Source of the DNA: Lachancea mirantina
Taxonomy: Eukaryota > Ascomycota > Saccharomycetes > Saccharomycetales > Saccharomycetaceae
Direction: 5' to 3'
Assembly (NCBI GenBank): GCA_900074745.1
Contig: LT598468.1
Coordinates: 496,001 to 560,000 of the forward strand
Length of the DNA: 64,000 nucleotides
The notes beneath the pieces are model-generated. The model saw only the letters and a list, made by a program, of their open reading frames with translations, was not told the DNA's origin and made no database searches. Numbering within the stretch: position 1 is the stretch's first letter; the number at the start of each line of letters is the position of its first letter. The position numbers were made by a program, and so were the translations under genes. Shown here one piece after another: positions 47,931 to 59,800 of this stretch.

Positions 47931-48210
47931 ATGTCTCCTTTTATACCATTTTCGTAACACTGTTCTAACTTTAGAATCCGTTACTTTTTTCATACTAGAC
48001 GGTGGATTCCCATCATACATCGTTTATCAAACCACATTTGATCTGATTGAGATGTTCTGGAGATTCGAGAACCGTGAATGGACCTGTTTTAGCTTCTAGT
48101 TCTTTCGTGGAAAGCGAACCGTCTGTCCATTTCTCTAACTTTATCCTGTCACCTCGATCACGTGATGATACAATTGAACGATATCACCTTCTCGCTATCT
48201 CCCTCCAACA
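47931..48210 (-). mobile_element. Old solo LTR of the same family, right copy, inverted and shorter
   Basis: On the minus strand it starts TGTTGGAGGG at 48210 and follows the left copy for about 270 bp to the TATAAAAGGAG box, where similarity stops. The two LTRs face each other tail to tail with only a few bases between. It looks truncated, perhaps by the arrival of the left copy. The two are clearly related but well diverged, so at least one is old. Confidence 0.78.
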
Positions 48211-49121
48211 ATCTCTGATCGAGCCTAAGGAGAATAAATGGTAAGCCTTTACTAAGAGGGCACTATTAATCATCTTATCAGGAAATTGACAGCATCAGGA
48301 ATAGTCATGTGATGGCTACCGTCAGCGCCCAGGCAAACTTAACACACTTTCTGCTTGCTGGACCACTTTGAAGTTACGACTGACCACAGTGCTTGCGCAA
48401 AATACTCTAGAAGAATTAAAGCCTTCAGCCCCAGAGAACGAATCTTAATGATTCACAGGACATCAGTCTAGTAGATCTTGCATAAGTTAAGAATACACAG
48501 TCTCACTTTATAAATTTGGCAAGGCTATCTTTGTGTTTGAAGTAAATTCTAGCAATGTTGTATGCTCGGCATTGGCGACGTTGCCTTTCCTGTCACATAT
48601 GACAATGGATGAGTTTCCGTCAAATGAAATCTTGGTTTTCCATTATTAGTTGACGCAAGCTATGTAGCTGTATAATTTTTCCTGGCTTACTCAAATCTGT
48701 TTATCGGCAACAGGATGTAGAGTAAGAAACTTGATACTTTAAGCAATTGAGTAAAATGATTAAAAGTCTAATTGGTCCGTCAGCTTTAATTCCGGCGGTT
48801 GCTTTTCTATCGAAACCAGCTTCGAACAGCTTTTGCGCATAGAATACAACAATTAAGTAATAAAGTTTCTTCCGCAAAATCAAGGCAGATTTTGTTTGAA
48901 GGGAATAATTAAGAGGTGACATGTGGCCAAAGAGAGCATTTAGACTCTCATCATGATAACGAGGTTCTCGTCTTTGCACCAATAAGGGTTAAATGGGGGT
49001 GATTTTAAGTCGAAACACGTACAGAGTGATCACAAGAATTAACCTACAAACCAATCTCATCTCTCTCGCACAAGGACCCCCACGAAATAGTGGAAATATA
49101 ACACAGAAATAGCTTTTTGAA
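48211..49121. other. Spacer between the LTRs and MGM1
   Basis: About 900 bp. A 93-codon minus-strand frame (48701-48982) has no recognisable feature. Nothing else is supported; the 3' part is the MGM1 promoter. Confidence 0.45.
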
Positions 49122-51740
49122 ATGCTCAGATGCGAGCCAAAAAGCTGCCGATCACTGAGTTTTTTCTATTATGCCTTGAATAGGCGATCTCCTCTGCCTA
49201 AAAGATGTTATCATTACGGATCCGCCCAATTTTTCCGAAACACATCATACTATCATTCCTTGGTGCGACCCTCGCCATTCGTGTTTGTGAGTAACTACAT
49301 GATTCATCCGGTTGCGTCCAAACGTTTCGCGTCGTTTTTTCCAAAGTTCGTCGGACGTGTCGTTAGGCTTCCTGCTTACGTTGGGGGCGGGGCTGCTGCT
49401 CTAACATCCTACATGGCGTACAAAGTAGAGGAAGCAGGGAACTTTACAAGGGACAAGCTAACACAGCTGAAAGATTTTTCAGACCATTTAAGGGCCAGAT
49501 TATTTGGCGTTTCAGGTGGCGACGGAGAAAAAGACCCCAACAAGAAAGGAGATCGTGGAGGAGAGGACGCCGCAGTTGCTGCGGCACTCCTCGCTTCTAC
49601 TGGTGCCGAACGAGACAAAGAGGATCAGCAAGGAAGAGAAGATGAAGAAGAAGATGAGGAGGAGGATCGCACCGAGGATGAGATGCTTAACTTGACAAAG
49701 CAGATGATAGAAATCAGATCTTTGCTTAATAGAGTGGACTCATCATCCGCAAATCTGACTCTACCTTCAATCGTCGTCATCGGCTCTCAATCTTCAGGCA
49801 AATCGTCTGTGTTGGAAGCGATAGTGGGCAGAGATTTTTTGCCAAAAGGCTCTAACATGGTCACGAGGCGGCCAATAGAACTCACTCTGGTAAATACGCC
49901 TGGCAGCAATGAGGCCACTGCAGATTTCCCTTCATTACGTCTTTATAACCTGAAGGATTTTCAAGAAGTTAAAAGAGTATTGACTGACCAGAATATGGCC
50001 GTACCATCAACCGAGGCGGTTTCGGCTGAACCTATCCAATTGACCATCAAGTCCTCCCGTGTTCCGGATCTTTCCATGGTCGATTTACCTGGTTATATCC
50101 AAGTTGAAGCCGCTGATCAACCAATGGAGCTTAAGAACAAAATTAGATTACTGTGTGAAAGATATCTTGCAGAACCTAACATTATTTTGGCCATATCAGC
50201 TGCAGATGTGGACCTCGCTAATAGCAGTGCTCTTCGAGCCAGCCGAGCTGCTGATCCGAAAGGTCTTCGGACTATTGGCGTCATTACCAAGTTAGATCTT
50301 GTCGAACCCGCCAAAGCTCGTTCAATGCTGAACAGCAAGAAGTACCCTCTCAAGATGGGCTATGTTGGCGTTATAACGAAAGCCCCAGGAAGACAATCTC
50401 GATTATTCGAGAAGAACAGCAATGGCCATGGCTTTTTTTCAAAGTCAAGTGGCGATAAAGAGGAAGATGCATCTCGCGGTTTTGAAAGAAAGTTCTTTGC
50501 AGACAACAGACAATTCTTCACAAACTGCCAAGTGTCAACTAAAAAACTTAGGCAAAAGCTGATCAAAATATTAGAAACATCGATGTCTAGTGCTTTAGAG
50601 CCCACCTCGCGCTTGATTCAACAGGAACTTGACGATACCTCTTACCTTTTTAAGGTTGAATTTAATGACAGGCAGCTAACACCAAAATCTTACCTGCTCA
50701 ACAATGTCGACGTTCTCAAATTAGCAATCAAAGAGTTTCAAGAGCGATTCAATCGATATGAACTCAAATCGATACTCAAAGCTGATATTGACCAACGAGT
50801 GCTGGATCTTTTAGCCTCAAGATATTGGAAAGACGATCATTTGCTCGAGCTCTCGTCCAGGAAAGCCGAAAAAGATGACTCCACGGCCTTGTACTGGCAT
50901 AAAAAACTTGAACTTTGTTCTTCCAGTTTGACTAAAGTCGGGGTTGGAAGACTCTCAACCACTTTAGTGACAAATGCAATTCTGCGTGAGCTGGAGAATA
51001 TTTTGGATTCGACGCAATTGAAAAATCACGACCTGATCAAAGAGCTTGTTAACAACACAGCAATAAACGTACTAAATTCTAAGTATTATGCTACTGCTGA
51101 TCAAGTTGAAAACTGTATTAAACCGTTCAAGTACGAAATCGACCTAGAGGATCGGGATTGGACGGTTGCTCACGAACATTCGGTAAGGCTAATAAAAGAA
51201 GAATTACGCCAATGCAATGATCGTATCCAAACAATCAAGCATGCGACAGGAGGCCGGAAACTTCAGCAGGTGATGACTTATTTGCAGAAGGATCCAAGCA
51301 GGGAGGAAACGCTCGGATTTTCGGCGATGCTGCTGGAGCGTGGACGTGAAGCGCTTTTCTTAGAGAAACGTTCTTACTTACTGAATTTCAGGCTGAAAAC
51401 GTTGAAGGGGAAATGTCAAACTACTGCCGATAAGGATATGTGCCCCGAGGTGTTTTTAAATGCGGTGGGCGATAAACTCACTTCCACCGCGGTTTTGTTT
51501 CTAAATGTGGAGCTGTTAAGTGATTTCTTCTACTCCTTCCCTATCGAATTGGACAAGAAGCTCAGCGCCCTCACGGACGACCAAGTGGAGCTATTTGCCA
51601 AGGAAGACCCACGAATCGCTCGTCACATTGAGCTTCAAAAGCGGAAAGAGTTATTAGAACTTGCGCTCGACAAAATCGATTCGATTCTGGTATTTCGAAA
51701 GAGTTACAAAGGCGTTCATAACCCGTCTGGACAAAACTGA
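49122..51740 (+). CDS. MGM1: Mitochondrial inner-membrane dynamin GTPase Mgm1 (OPA1)
   Basis: The product is 872 residues (S. cerevisiae 902). The first ~80 residues are Arg/Ser-rich and lack acids, a matrix-targeting sequence; a membrane span with GGGAAALTSYMAYKV lies near 86-100. A charged linker with EDEEEDEEEDRTEDE precedes the GTPase domain: P-loop GSQSSGKS (221-228), DLPGY and TKLD. Stalk and paddle regions follow. Mgm1 fuses inner membranes and shapes cristae; the rhomboid Pcp1 makes the short form. It corresponds to YOR211C. The LTR pair lies in its upstream spacer. Confidence 0.96.
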   Translation: MLRCEPKSCRSLSFFYYALNRRSPLPKRCYHYGSAQFFRNTSYYHSLVRPSPFVFVSNYMIHPVASKRFASFFPKFVGRVVRLPAYVGGGAAALTSYMAYKVEEAGNFTRDKLTQLKDFSDHLRARLFGVSGGDGEKDPNKKGDRGGEDAAVAAALLASTGAERDKEDQQGREDEEEDEEEDRTEDEMLNLTKQMIEIRSLLNRVDSSSANLTLPSIVVIGSQSSGKSSVLEAIVGRDFLPKGSNMVTRRPIELTLVNTPGSNEATADFPSLRLYNLKDFQEVKRVLTDQNMAVPSTEAVSAEPIQLTIKSSRVPDLSMVDLPGYIQVEAADQPMELKNKIRLLCERYLAEPNIILAISAADVDLANSSALRASRAADPKGLRTIGVITKLDLVEPAKARSMLNSKKYPLKMGYVGVITKAPGRQSRLFEKNSNGHGFFSKSSGDKEEDASRGFERKFFADNRQFFTNCQVSTKKLRQKLIKILETSMSSALEPTSRLIQQELDDTSYLFKVEFNDRQLTPKSYLLNNVDVLKLAIKEFQERFNRYELKSILKADIDQRVLDLLASRYWKDDHLLELSSRKAEKDDSTALYWHKKLELCSSSLTKVGVGRLSTTLVTNAILRELENILDSTQLKNHDLIKELVNNTAINVLNSKYYATADQVENCIKPFKYEIDLEDRDWTVAHEHSVRLIKEELRQCNDRIQTIKHATGGRKLQQVMTYLQKDPSREETLGFSAMLLERGREALFLEKRSYLLNFRLKTLKGKCQTTADKDMCPEVFLNAVGDKLTSTAVLFLNVELLSDFFYSFPIELDKKLSALTDDQVELFAKEDPRIARHIELQKRKELLELALDKIDSILVFRKSYKGVHNPSGQN

Positions 51741-51884
51741 AGACCTGTATGTAAAACAACATTGAGTATTTTTCAAAACTGAATATCTTGTATTTTACGT
51801 ACTTTACAGTAAATATATGTTTATGCTTGTGATTACAAAAGTTACAGCTCATCTCCTCCTCTTTCAGTGTTTCTGGATGCAAAA

Positions 51885-52097
51885 TCAATCTCTTTTCTCT
51901 AGCGGATTGTATCTCAAGAATTTCTCTATGAGGTCTACATGCGTCAGGATCATTCTTCTGCAACAATATCTCTTGAGTCCAAGTCTCGACAGCGCAGTTC
52001 CTTCGTCCAACTCGTCCTCCTGTAGCATATTCAAGTAAGCCTCCCATTTGTCACCAACAACTTTACCACAGGAGAAACACCTAACTGGAACAATCAT
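51885..52097 (-). CDS. RPB10: RNA polymerase I, II and III shared subunit ABC10-beta
   Basis: The product is 70 residues, the exact family length. The zinc ligands are C7 and C10 in RCFSCGKV and C45/C46 in RYCCRRM, and the start [12 protein letters not shown] is universally conserved. It is convergent with MGM1 (144 bp apart). It corresponds to YOR210W. Confidence 0.98.
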   Translation of the reverse strand: MIVPVRCFSCGKVVGDKWEAYLNMLQEDELDEGTALSRLGLKRYCCRRMILTHVDLIEKFLRYNPLEKRD

Positions 52098-52339
52098 TGT
52101 TCTTGCGACTTAATTTTGCCCGAAATTGTCCTTCTGTGAGTTTTAATAATAATGGCTTTGATGGGTTGATTATAGGACTTCTGGAAAATTTTTGAGCTTG
52201 ATCTTGAAATAATTTTCGTGAGCCAAGATGTTGTGAAATTGAAGATCTGAAAAATTTGAAAAATTTTTGAAATTTGACGAGATGAGCAGGCATCGGCTGG
52301 CTATAGAATAACCTTCTTGGAAAAGGTCAACGTTTTTTA

Positions 52340-54901
52340 ATGACTGTAATATCACCTGCTTTGGGGGAGACGTACAATCTGGCCGTTGTGTCCGGTGGCA
52401 GGCCCGTTCTACCGCGCATTTGCAATCGGTCGTGTAGTAATAAGACGGTTACATGTCTAACGCATGACGGAGCCAATGTCATAATACCATTCAACAATCA
52501 GATCAAAATCATGTCTATAGACACCAGAAACTGTGTGAAAACCATCAAGTTTGGAAATAACGAAACTTTACGAGAAGTCTTGATATCGAACGAACAAGCG
52601 ATTGTGCACATAACTTTGGGAGATGCATTTAGGCGAGAAGAAACCGAAGTTGAATGTATCACGATTTTTACAAGCGACGGGAATGCAGTTGTTTTAAATT
52701 ACCGTGGCAAACTGATCGAAAGCCCCAAAATTGTGAAATTGGGCAAGCTCGAAGCTGTTGAACAAGTGGTGAAGATCTTTGAAAAAGATGGTCGTTTACG
52801 GGTACTTACATGCACTGAGGAACGTACTCTTTCATACAAATACAAGCTTTACGCTTATGAAAAAGATGTACTTAATCTTTTGCATGAATTCTCCGCTATT
52901 CTACTTTCTGCTTGGTCTTCGAATGATGAATTTTTGAGTCTCATTCGGAAAAATGACGAATCAAAGAGAGTTGTTGTTGTGAGATCTATTTTTGACGACA
53001 GTCTTGAGAAAGAAATACCGCTGCCCACAAGCTCGGCAGCCACATCTTCTCAATCCCAGTTTGCTACTGTGATGGCGGTCGACAATCAAGGAGCCAGGGT
53101 TGCCGTGGGACATGCTTCAGGCGTAATATGTGTGATTGAGATCGCAGACCAGACGAGCCGCCAATTGAAATGGCACATAGATTCTGTTTTGTCTCTGGGT
53201 TTTACACAAGATGGATCCTACTTACTTTCCGGTGGTTGGGAAAAAGTACTCAGCCTGTGGCAACTCTCTACGAATTTGCAGCAATTCTTACCCAGACTAA
53301 ACGGTGTTATTGTTGACTGTGTAATTCTTGGAGACAAATATTACGTTCTAGGACTTCGACTCAACAACGAGTCAAGCTCAGATTACCAAATAATCTTACT
53401 CAATTCCACGGATCTTAACTCCAGGGTGGCTGTTAATGGTCCTCTTGGTGTTTTCAATTCGATGGTCAAAGGAGTTGTTCAACCAGTTTCCTTGCTGACG
53501 ACGAAATCCTCTATATCAACGAGCTCAATCGCCAAGTCAAAGAAGAAGCGGAGTCGCAAACTTTCAAAAAGTAAGAGGCAAGATTTCACAGCTGAGCTCG
53601 AAATTCACCCTGTTACGAAACACTTATTTTTGCCCCATGTCTCAGCTGTTCAAACGTTCGATTTCTATAAGAACGAGCAGGTCTCATACCAATATTTGGC
53701 GTCCGGAATTAATAATACTATGGGTAAAGTCCGGTTTGAATTAAACTTAAGAGACCCTGAGATATCCAAGGTAAAGTTCACTAAAAATGGGAAATGGATG
53801 ATAACGCATGAAATAGAATACCCTTCTGATGGTCTTCTTTCTTCTGATGACAAGTCACATACCCTCAAGTTTTGGTGCCAAGGAGAAAATTCTAAATGGG
53901 TCCTAAACACAAAGGTTCTGAATCCTCATCCTACCATTACCAATATCCTTGTGGCTCCTTCATCAATTGATTACTCTGAGGGTTGTTTGACGAGTGATAA
54001 CAATGGCGGTTTGAAATACTGGTCATTTAACAAAGATCTTGGATCTTGGTCTTTGACCAAGGTTATGGTTCCTAATGTCAACAATTTTAGCAACTCGGTG
54101 TCTCTAGCGTGGTCACTAGACGGAAGTTTGATTTTCCAAGCGTTCGACGACAGAGTTACCGTCATAGATTTTGAAGAATTTCAAAAATTCGAGGAAGAAT
54201 CTCGAGAATTTTTGAATGAGTTCATTATGGACTCTGCAGTTCAGAATATGGTCTTGGTCAATGATATCAATCTGGTAATTGCAACCCAGACCACTTTATG
54301 CTGCATGGATCTTTTAACAGGCTTAACTAAGAACAGTTTCGACTTGTACCCATACTTGAATGGCACTTACAAGAACGGACATTTCGGAAGATTAATGGCA
54401 CTAGATGAACGTTCTGGCCGGATTGCTGTAGCAGTCAACCAACAGCACGCCAAGGGCGACGAAGTCTGCTACTCGGCGGAAGTTTTCGTATTTGACGGCG
54501 ATCTCTCGAAACAAGTGGGATCTTTTCACCACGATGACTACATCGCTGGCCTACGCTGGAATCACGGAAGCGACTTTATTTTCTTTGACATCCAGGGAAG
54601 ACTTGGTGTTGTCAGCACGATTACTAGCGCTGAGATATTGAGCGAAAAAGCGTCAGATTCCATTTTTGATTCGTTGGCCCACAACGAGTTCGAAATTCAA
54701 CTGCAAAATCTGAAAAGTGATCGCCAAAGGAAACTGGCGGAGCGCACGTCCGATGGTAACTCTGACATTCAGTTCGAGATTCTACAAGGAAACCAGAAAA
54801 CAAAAGTGATAAATATGAACAGTTTTACGAGTTTGTTCGAGAGCATAGACAACGTCCAGTTAGATACCTTTTTCGACGCTGTCATGAGAGTTGTAAACTA
54901 G
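52340..54901 (+). CDS. NAN1: WD-repeat subunit of the t-UTP/UTP-A processome complex
   Basis: The product is 853 residues (S. cerevisiae Nan1/Utp17 896). WD-type blades are spread over the length, for example VAVGHASGVICVIEIADQ and LSGGWEKVLSLWQLS, and a basic patch KSKKKRSRKLSKSKR lies near 400. Utp17 belongs to the complex that loads first on the 35S pre-rRNA and supports rDNA transcription, acting with U3. It corresponds to YPL126W. RPB10 starts 243 bp upstream on the other strand. Confidence 0.92.
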   Translation: MTVISPALGETYNLAVVSGGRPVLPRICNRSCSNKTVTCLTHDGANVIIPFNNQIKIMSIDTRNCVKTIKFGNNETLREVLISNEQAIVHITLGDAFRREETEVECITIFTSDGNAVVLNYRGKLIESPKIVKLGKLEAVEQVVKIFEKDGRLRVLTCTEERTLSYKYKLYAYEKDVLNLLHEFSAILLSAWSSNDEFLSLIRKNDESKRVVVVRSIFDDSLEKEIPLPTSSAATSSQSQFATVMAVDNQGARVAVGHASGVICVIEIADQTSRQLKWHIDSVLSLGFTQDGSYLLSGGWEKVLSLWQLSTNLQQFLPRLNGVIVDCVILGDKYYVLGLRLNNESSSDYQIILLNSTDLNSRVAVNGPLGVFNSMVKGVVQPVSLLTTKSSISTSSIAKSKKKRSRKLSKSKRQDFTAELEIHPVTKHLFLPHVSAVQTFDFYKNEQVSYQYLASGINNTMGKVRFELNLRDPEISKVKFTKNGKWMITHEIEYPSDGLLSSDDKSHTLKFWCQGENSKWVLNTKVLNPHPTITNILVAPSSIDYSEGCLTSDNNGGLKYWSFNKDLGSWSLTKVMVPNVNNFSNSVSLAWSLDGSLIFQAFDDRVTVIDFEEFQKFEEESREFLNEFIMDSAVQNMVLVNDINLVIATQTTLCCMDLLTGLTKNSFDLYPYLNGTYKNGHFGRLMALDERSGRIAVAVNQQHAKGDEVCYSAEVFVFDGDLSKQVGSFHHDDYIAGLRWNHGSDFIFFDIQGRLGVVSTITSAEILSEKASDSIFDSLAHNEFEIQLQNLKSDRQRKLAERTSDGNSDIQFEILQGNQKTKVINMNSFTSLFESIDNVQLDTFFDAVMRVVN

Positions 54902-55338
54902 ATTCGAATGATAATATACATCGTTCCCAAGCATTTTAAAATTTTAGCACTGAAGGTCATCGGAGGTACACCAAAAAGAAGTCTTAGTGACATTGCCAGA
55001 TATAGTTTTTCTCCATAATTTATTTGAATGATTGCCTACAATTTTTCAAGTCACCGGTTTCTCAAAATCTAGCGATTTTAAAATACTATGCAGAATCCAC
55101 CCAAAATACGCTTCGAATCTGATCAGTTCTCCAATCAAAGCGAGTTTAACAGTGCTTTCTGTGACTCACTGCTCTTGACCCATTTCTCCTCTTATTCAAT
55201 GCTTGGAGGCTCATCGTCATCATCTGATTCTGACATCCATGATTGTCGTTGTGAAGAAATATGATAAAAAAATAAATTTACTTCACTTATCTGAGTGGAA
55301 GGGATTGATAGCCAAGCCTGAAGAACTCAACTGGAGAC
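54902..55338. other. Spacer between NAN1 and NPT1
   Basis: About 440 bp, AT-rich near the NAN1 end. No feature beyond the NPT1 promoter is seen. Confidence 0.5.
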
Positions 55339-56628
55339 ATGACGGAGCCCGTTATTACGTCATTCTTGGATACGGACATGTATAAATTGACAATGCATGC
55401 GGCGGTTTATAAGAATTTCCCGACTGCTGAGGTTACCTATAAATACACCAACAGAAGTGAAGATATGAAGTTCAATCAGGAAGCGATACAGTGGCTCAAA
55501 TTTCAATTCCAGAGCCTAAGTAGCCTCAGATTCCTTGAAGACGAGATCGAGTATTTGAGAAATGCAATCCCTTATCTTTCTAAAGACTATCTTAATTACC
55601 TGGCGAGTGACGAAGTGAAAATGAACCCCAGTGAGCAGATTGAATTTAACGTTCTTGAGACGAATCAGGAAGGACATTACGACTTGGAAATCAATATAAA
55701 CGGCCTCTGGAAAGATACAATCTTGTACGAGATTCCGATTCTAGCGTTGGTTTCGGAAGCGTATTTCAAATTTGTTGACACCGACTGGAGCTACGACGGC
55801 CAAATTGAAAGTGCTTTCAGAAAGGCTGAACAACTCCTTGAGCACAACATTCTATTTAGCGAATTTGGGACCCGGAGGCGTAGATCTTTTAAGACGCAAG
55901 ATCTCGTCATGCAAGGTATCATGAAAGCCACTGAGAGCCGCAGCGAGCGGCCGAGCGGACTTTTTCTGGGCACTTCTAACGTGCTTTTTGCCAAAAAATA
56001 CGGTGTTAAGCCAATCGGGACAGTGGCGCACGAATGGATGATGGGTATAGCATCCATTACCGGTGACTACCTACACGCCAATCAAAAAGCCATGGATTGT
56101 TGGATTGGTACTTTTGGCCCTCAAAATGCAGGCCTTGCTTTGACCGACACTTTCGGTACCGACGATTTTTTGAGAAGCTTTCATCCACCTTATTCGGATT
56201 GTTACATTGGTGTGAGACAGGACTCTGGTGACCCGGTTGAGTATACGAAAAAGATCTCACATCATTATCTTGACGTTCTCAAACTAAAGCCTCTTTCCAA
56301 AATCATATGCTACTCAGACTCGCTGAATCCTGAAAAAGCCATCAGATATGCGAACGTGGCTTATGACTATGGACTCAAACCTACTTTCGGGATAGGTACA
56401 AATTTTACCAATGATTTCAAAAGCAAGTCTAACCCTGAAAGAAAAAGCGAACCTCTGAACATTGTTATAAAGCTTCTCGAGGTGAACGGCAACCATTCCA
56501 TCAAAATCTCGGATAATCTCGGCAAGAACATGGGTGATCCGAAAACCGTTGAAAAGGTCAAAGAGAAATTGGGCTACACCGAAAAGAGCTGGATAGGTGA
56601 TAACGAAGCCCACAGATGGGCATCCTGA
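55339..56628 (+). CDS. NPT1: Nicotinate phosphoribosyltransferase
   Basis: The product is 429 residues, the same length as S. cerevisiae Npt1. It starts MTEPVITSFLDTDMYKLTMH and keeps the FGTRRRRSF loop, the GTVAHEWMM histidine that is phosphorylated, TDTFGTDDFLRSF and GVRQDSGDP. It makes nicotinic acid mononucleotide from nicotinate and PRPP with ATP hydrolysis, the salvage step that sustains Sir2. It corresponds to YOR209C. Confidence 0.98.
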   Translation: MTEPVITSFLDTDMYKLTMHAAVYKNFPTAEVTYKYTNRSEDMKFNQEAIQWLKFQFQSLSSLRFLEDEIEYLRNAIPYLSKDYLNYLASDEVKMNPSEQIEFNVLETNQEGHYDLEININGLWKDTILYEIPILALVSEAYFKFVDTDWSYDGQIESAFRKAEQLLEHNILFSEFGTRRRRSFKTQDLVMQGIMKATESRSERPSGLFLGTSNVLFAKKYGVKPIGTVAHEWMMGIASITGDYLHANQKAMDCWIGTFGPQNAGLALTDTFGTDDFLRSFHPPYSDCYIGVRQDSGDPVEYTKKISHHYLDVLKLKPLSKIICYSDSLNPEKAIRYANVAYDYGLKPTFGIGTNFTNDFKSKSNPERKSEPLNIVIKLLEVNGNHSIKISDNLGKNMGDPKTVEKVKEKLGYTEKSWIGDNEAHRWAS

Positions 56629-56889
56629 AAGAGTCCCGACAGGTGTATCAACCACGGTGTGGGCTCAGACCGTTGTTATGGCCGTTATACTAATAGAATA
56701 GAATACTCAAGTACGTTGAACGTGATACAAGCCTATAATTTTTCAAGAATTGAAATCTCCCTTAGTTGATGCGATGACTTCCTCCGATTTCAACCCACAA
56801 GTAAGCGCTTAGAGCCGTGTATCGCATGTTTCCCGGTGTCGACAAATTAGCAGGGGTCTGTAACCATTCATTAATTTTGAAGCATTGAA

Positions 56890-59800
56890 ATGATGGCCAA
56901 TGGTTCTAATCTCAGTGAATTAAACCTTGTCGAGGTTTTGCAGAAAGCGAGTGACCCTCAACATGTTGGATCAGATTTGCAAAAGCAAGCTGAACAACAG
57001 CTTAAAAGCTGGGAAGTTCAAGGAGGTTATCATTATACGCTTCAATCAGTGTATTTGGACCTTTCCAACGCTTTGCAGGTCAGATGGCTTGCCATTATAC
57101 AGTTCAAAAACGGTGTGGAAAAGTATTGGCGTTCAACGAGGAACAATGCAATTTCCAAAGACGAAAAAAATATGATTAGGGTACGACTGTTTGATTTGAT
57201 TGCTGAAAGAAATAATCAGCTCTGTATACAGAATGCACAGGCCACGGCTCGGATTGCCCGGCTCGATTTTCCCGCTGAATGGCCTAATGTTTTCGAGACG
57301 CTGGAAAATATGTTGAACAATGAAAATATCTGGAAAGATGAAGTCAAGATTTATAACCTGCTGTTAATGTCTAACCAGATAATCAAGATTCTGGCCACTG
57401 CCAGAATCGGACGCTGCAGACCAGCCATGCAAAGTAAAGTTCCTTTGGTATTTCCCTTGCTCGTTCGCGTTTACGTTGAGAGCTTTCGAATTTGGACTGA
57501 GGCTACAATTGTCGACGACGAAAGTCTGTCGCACATTCAAGTTTCGTATTTGGCGCTTAAAGTTTTGCGAAGAGTTGTCATCGAAGGATATGACTTCCCA
57601 CACAGAGATAAGGCTGTTGTTGAATTTATGCAGATGATAGTATCTCATTTCGAAATGTTGACTTCCAACTATGACAGTTTGAGGAAGTTTAATTACATCG
57701 AGAAATTTGTTAAATGCTACGGCAAGCTGTTTTACTACATGATCCTCGCTTCGCCAGCAAATTTCTTACTTCTGCCATGTGCGTCAAACGCCCTAATGGC
57801 AATAACCAGAATTTTATTCGACAGAGCCAACGACGTTTATAATGAAAATGCTGAAATTACGGGCGATTTTTGGGAGCAAGTTGCCATCCGAGGATTCTTG
57901 ATTCTGAAAAAGATCGTGAATTTCCTACAGAAAAAGGGAACAGTTACGATAAAGGCTAGGAACGACAAGAATGAGGTTCAATTAGCAATTCAAAAAATTT
58001 CCACGGAGTTTTTTAATGAGGGGCTCGTGACAAAGTTAGTCGACGTTCTAATGCAATGGTACTTAAAATTGAGGCCAGCTGAGCTGGAGAATTGGGACAT
58101 CGATCCCGAAGAATGGATAAATGAGCAGTTAGTTGCAAGCTATGAATATCAGATTAGACCATGTGCTGAAAATTTTTTTCAGGATCTAGTAAATGGCTTT
58201 CGTGAGCTATTGGTTCCTTATTTACTTCGCAAAATTGAAAATGAGGGATCACCACAAGATGATACAATTGAGAGTTTTCTTCAAAAGGATTCCGTTTTTG
58301 CCGCTTTCCAATTGAGCGCCGCTGCAACTAGTGAAATGGTCGACTTCGATTCCATTCTTGTTCAAGTTTTCCTGCCTCAAGCGAATGCAGCCTATGAATC
58401 TGCTTACCAGGCGAAGATAATCAAGAGAAGAGTTTGTCTTGTTATTAATGAATGGGGTACGGTAAGATGTTCTACTCAAAGTAAGCAGTATTGTTATCAG
58501 CTTTTGCGGAAACTGCTCGGCGAAGAGACCGATAAAGTTGTTCAGTTGACTGCAATCGAAGCGCTTCGAACCCTCATTGACGACTGGAATTTTGATAAAA
58601 AAAGTTTTCAGCCATATCTGGATGATTTCGCCGGCTTGCTTCTACGGAAAATATTGCCTTCTGTTTCACTTACCGAGACGAGATTATTCGTGTTCAAGAC
58701 ACTGAGCGACATGATTGTACAAACTAAGCCGTTTTTCAGTCGTGAACTCTTGTTTGAAATTTTACAAATTGTTCCAAAGCTCTGGGATCTTTCAATGAGT
58801 GACCCATCTGAGTCTATTTTGGCTAATGCTCTTTTGAGGCTCTTGAAGCATTCGATAGACTCTTTGGGGAAGTTTTCAGGAACAACATGGGACATTACGC
58901 TGCCTATTGTTGGTATCGCTTGCGATCCATCTACCTCCCAATATTCTCTTCTTTATGAGGATGGATTTGACCTTTGGTTGGCTTTACTTCAAAATTGCGA
59001 ACTGGAAGCAAATGAGCTAGATCCAAGATTTTACGCGTTGGTTAGCTCACTTCAATACGGAGTTCAGCATCAAACAGAAATACTCCCTACTCTTCTGGAA
59101 ATTGTCAAGAGCTATAGCTTACTCTGTTCGCCTAAAGCCTTTTTGTCTCACCCGGAATTCAGATTCATTTTAGGTCATCTTGCCAGATTTATTCTTAAGT
59201 TGCGGGACGATTCCCTCGAGATCTTACTCTCAATCGCGGACATACTAACTTTAGTCAACGAGCAGAATTCTGAAGGCCAATTGCTAGAGTTTTTCTTTTC
59301 ATGCGGACTTTTGGATGCTTTCATGGGCGGGTTGTTTAGAGAGGAGTCTCTGTCTTCATTTCAAAATGCCCAATTACTTCAATCTATCAGTCGCATCGCA
59401 TTTATTACTCCACTGTCTGTTACCAATTTCATAGCAGACTATCATTCCCGACAGCCTACGTCAAGGGAGAATTCGCAACTTCCTGCAATAGACCGAAAAA
59501 GTATTAGCTCTGATATGCCATTAGATGAAGTTCTGAACAAGTTTATCACCATTTGGATTTTGGCGCTTAATGAAGTTTATGATCCGAGGTGGAAAAAGGC
59601 GCACATCCTTGGCCTCTCTAGTTTGCTAAAAACAGGGCTTGGTGCAGTCCTTTCCAACTTTCAAAATATAGCCTCGATTTGGGTCACTGCATTAGAGGAG
59701 GTGAACGAAACTACCGAGGGAGACTGCGAAAAGTACCATTTAAGCGAAGATTTGAGTGCGGAAAATGACGAAAATTATATACCGTCGTGTGAACAACTGC

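Noticed and set aside
48701-48982. 93-codon minus-strand frame near the LTR pair
   Set aside because: No recognisable motif, and it lies in a degenerate spacer.
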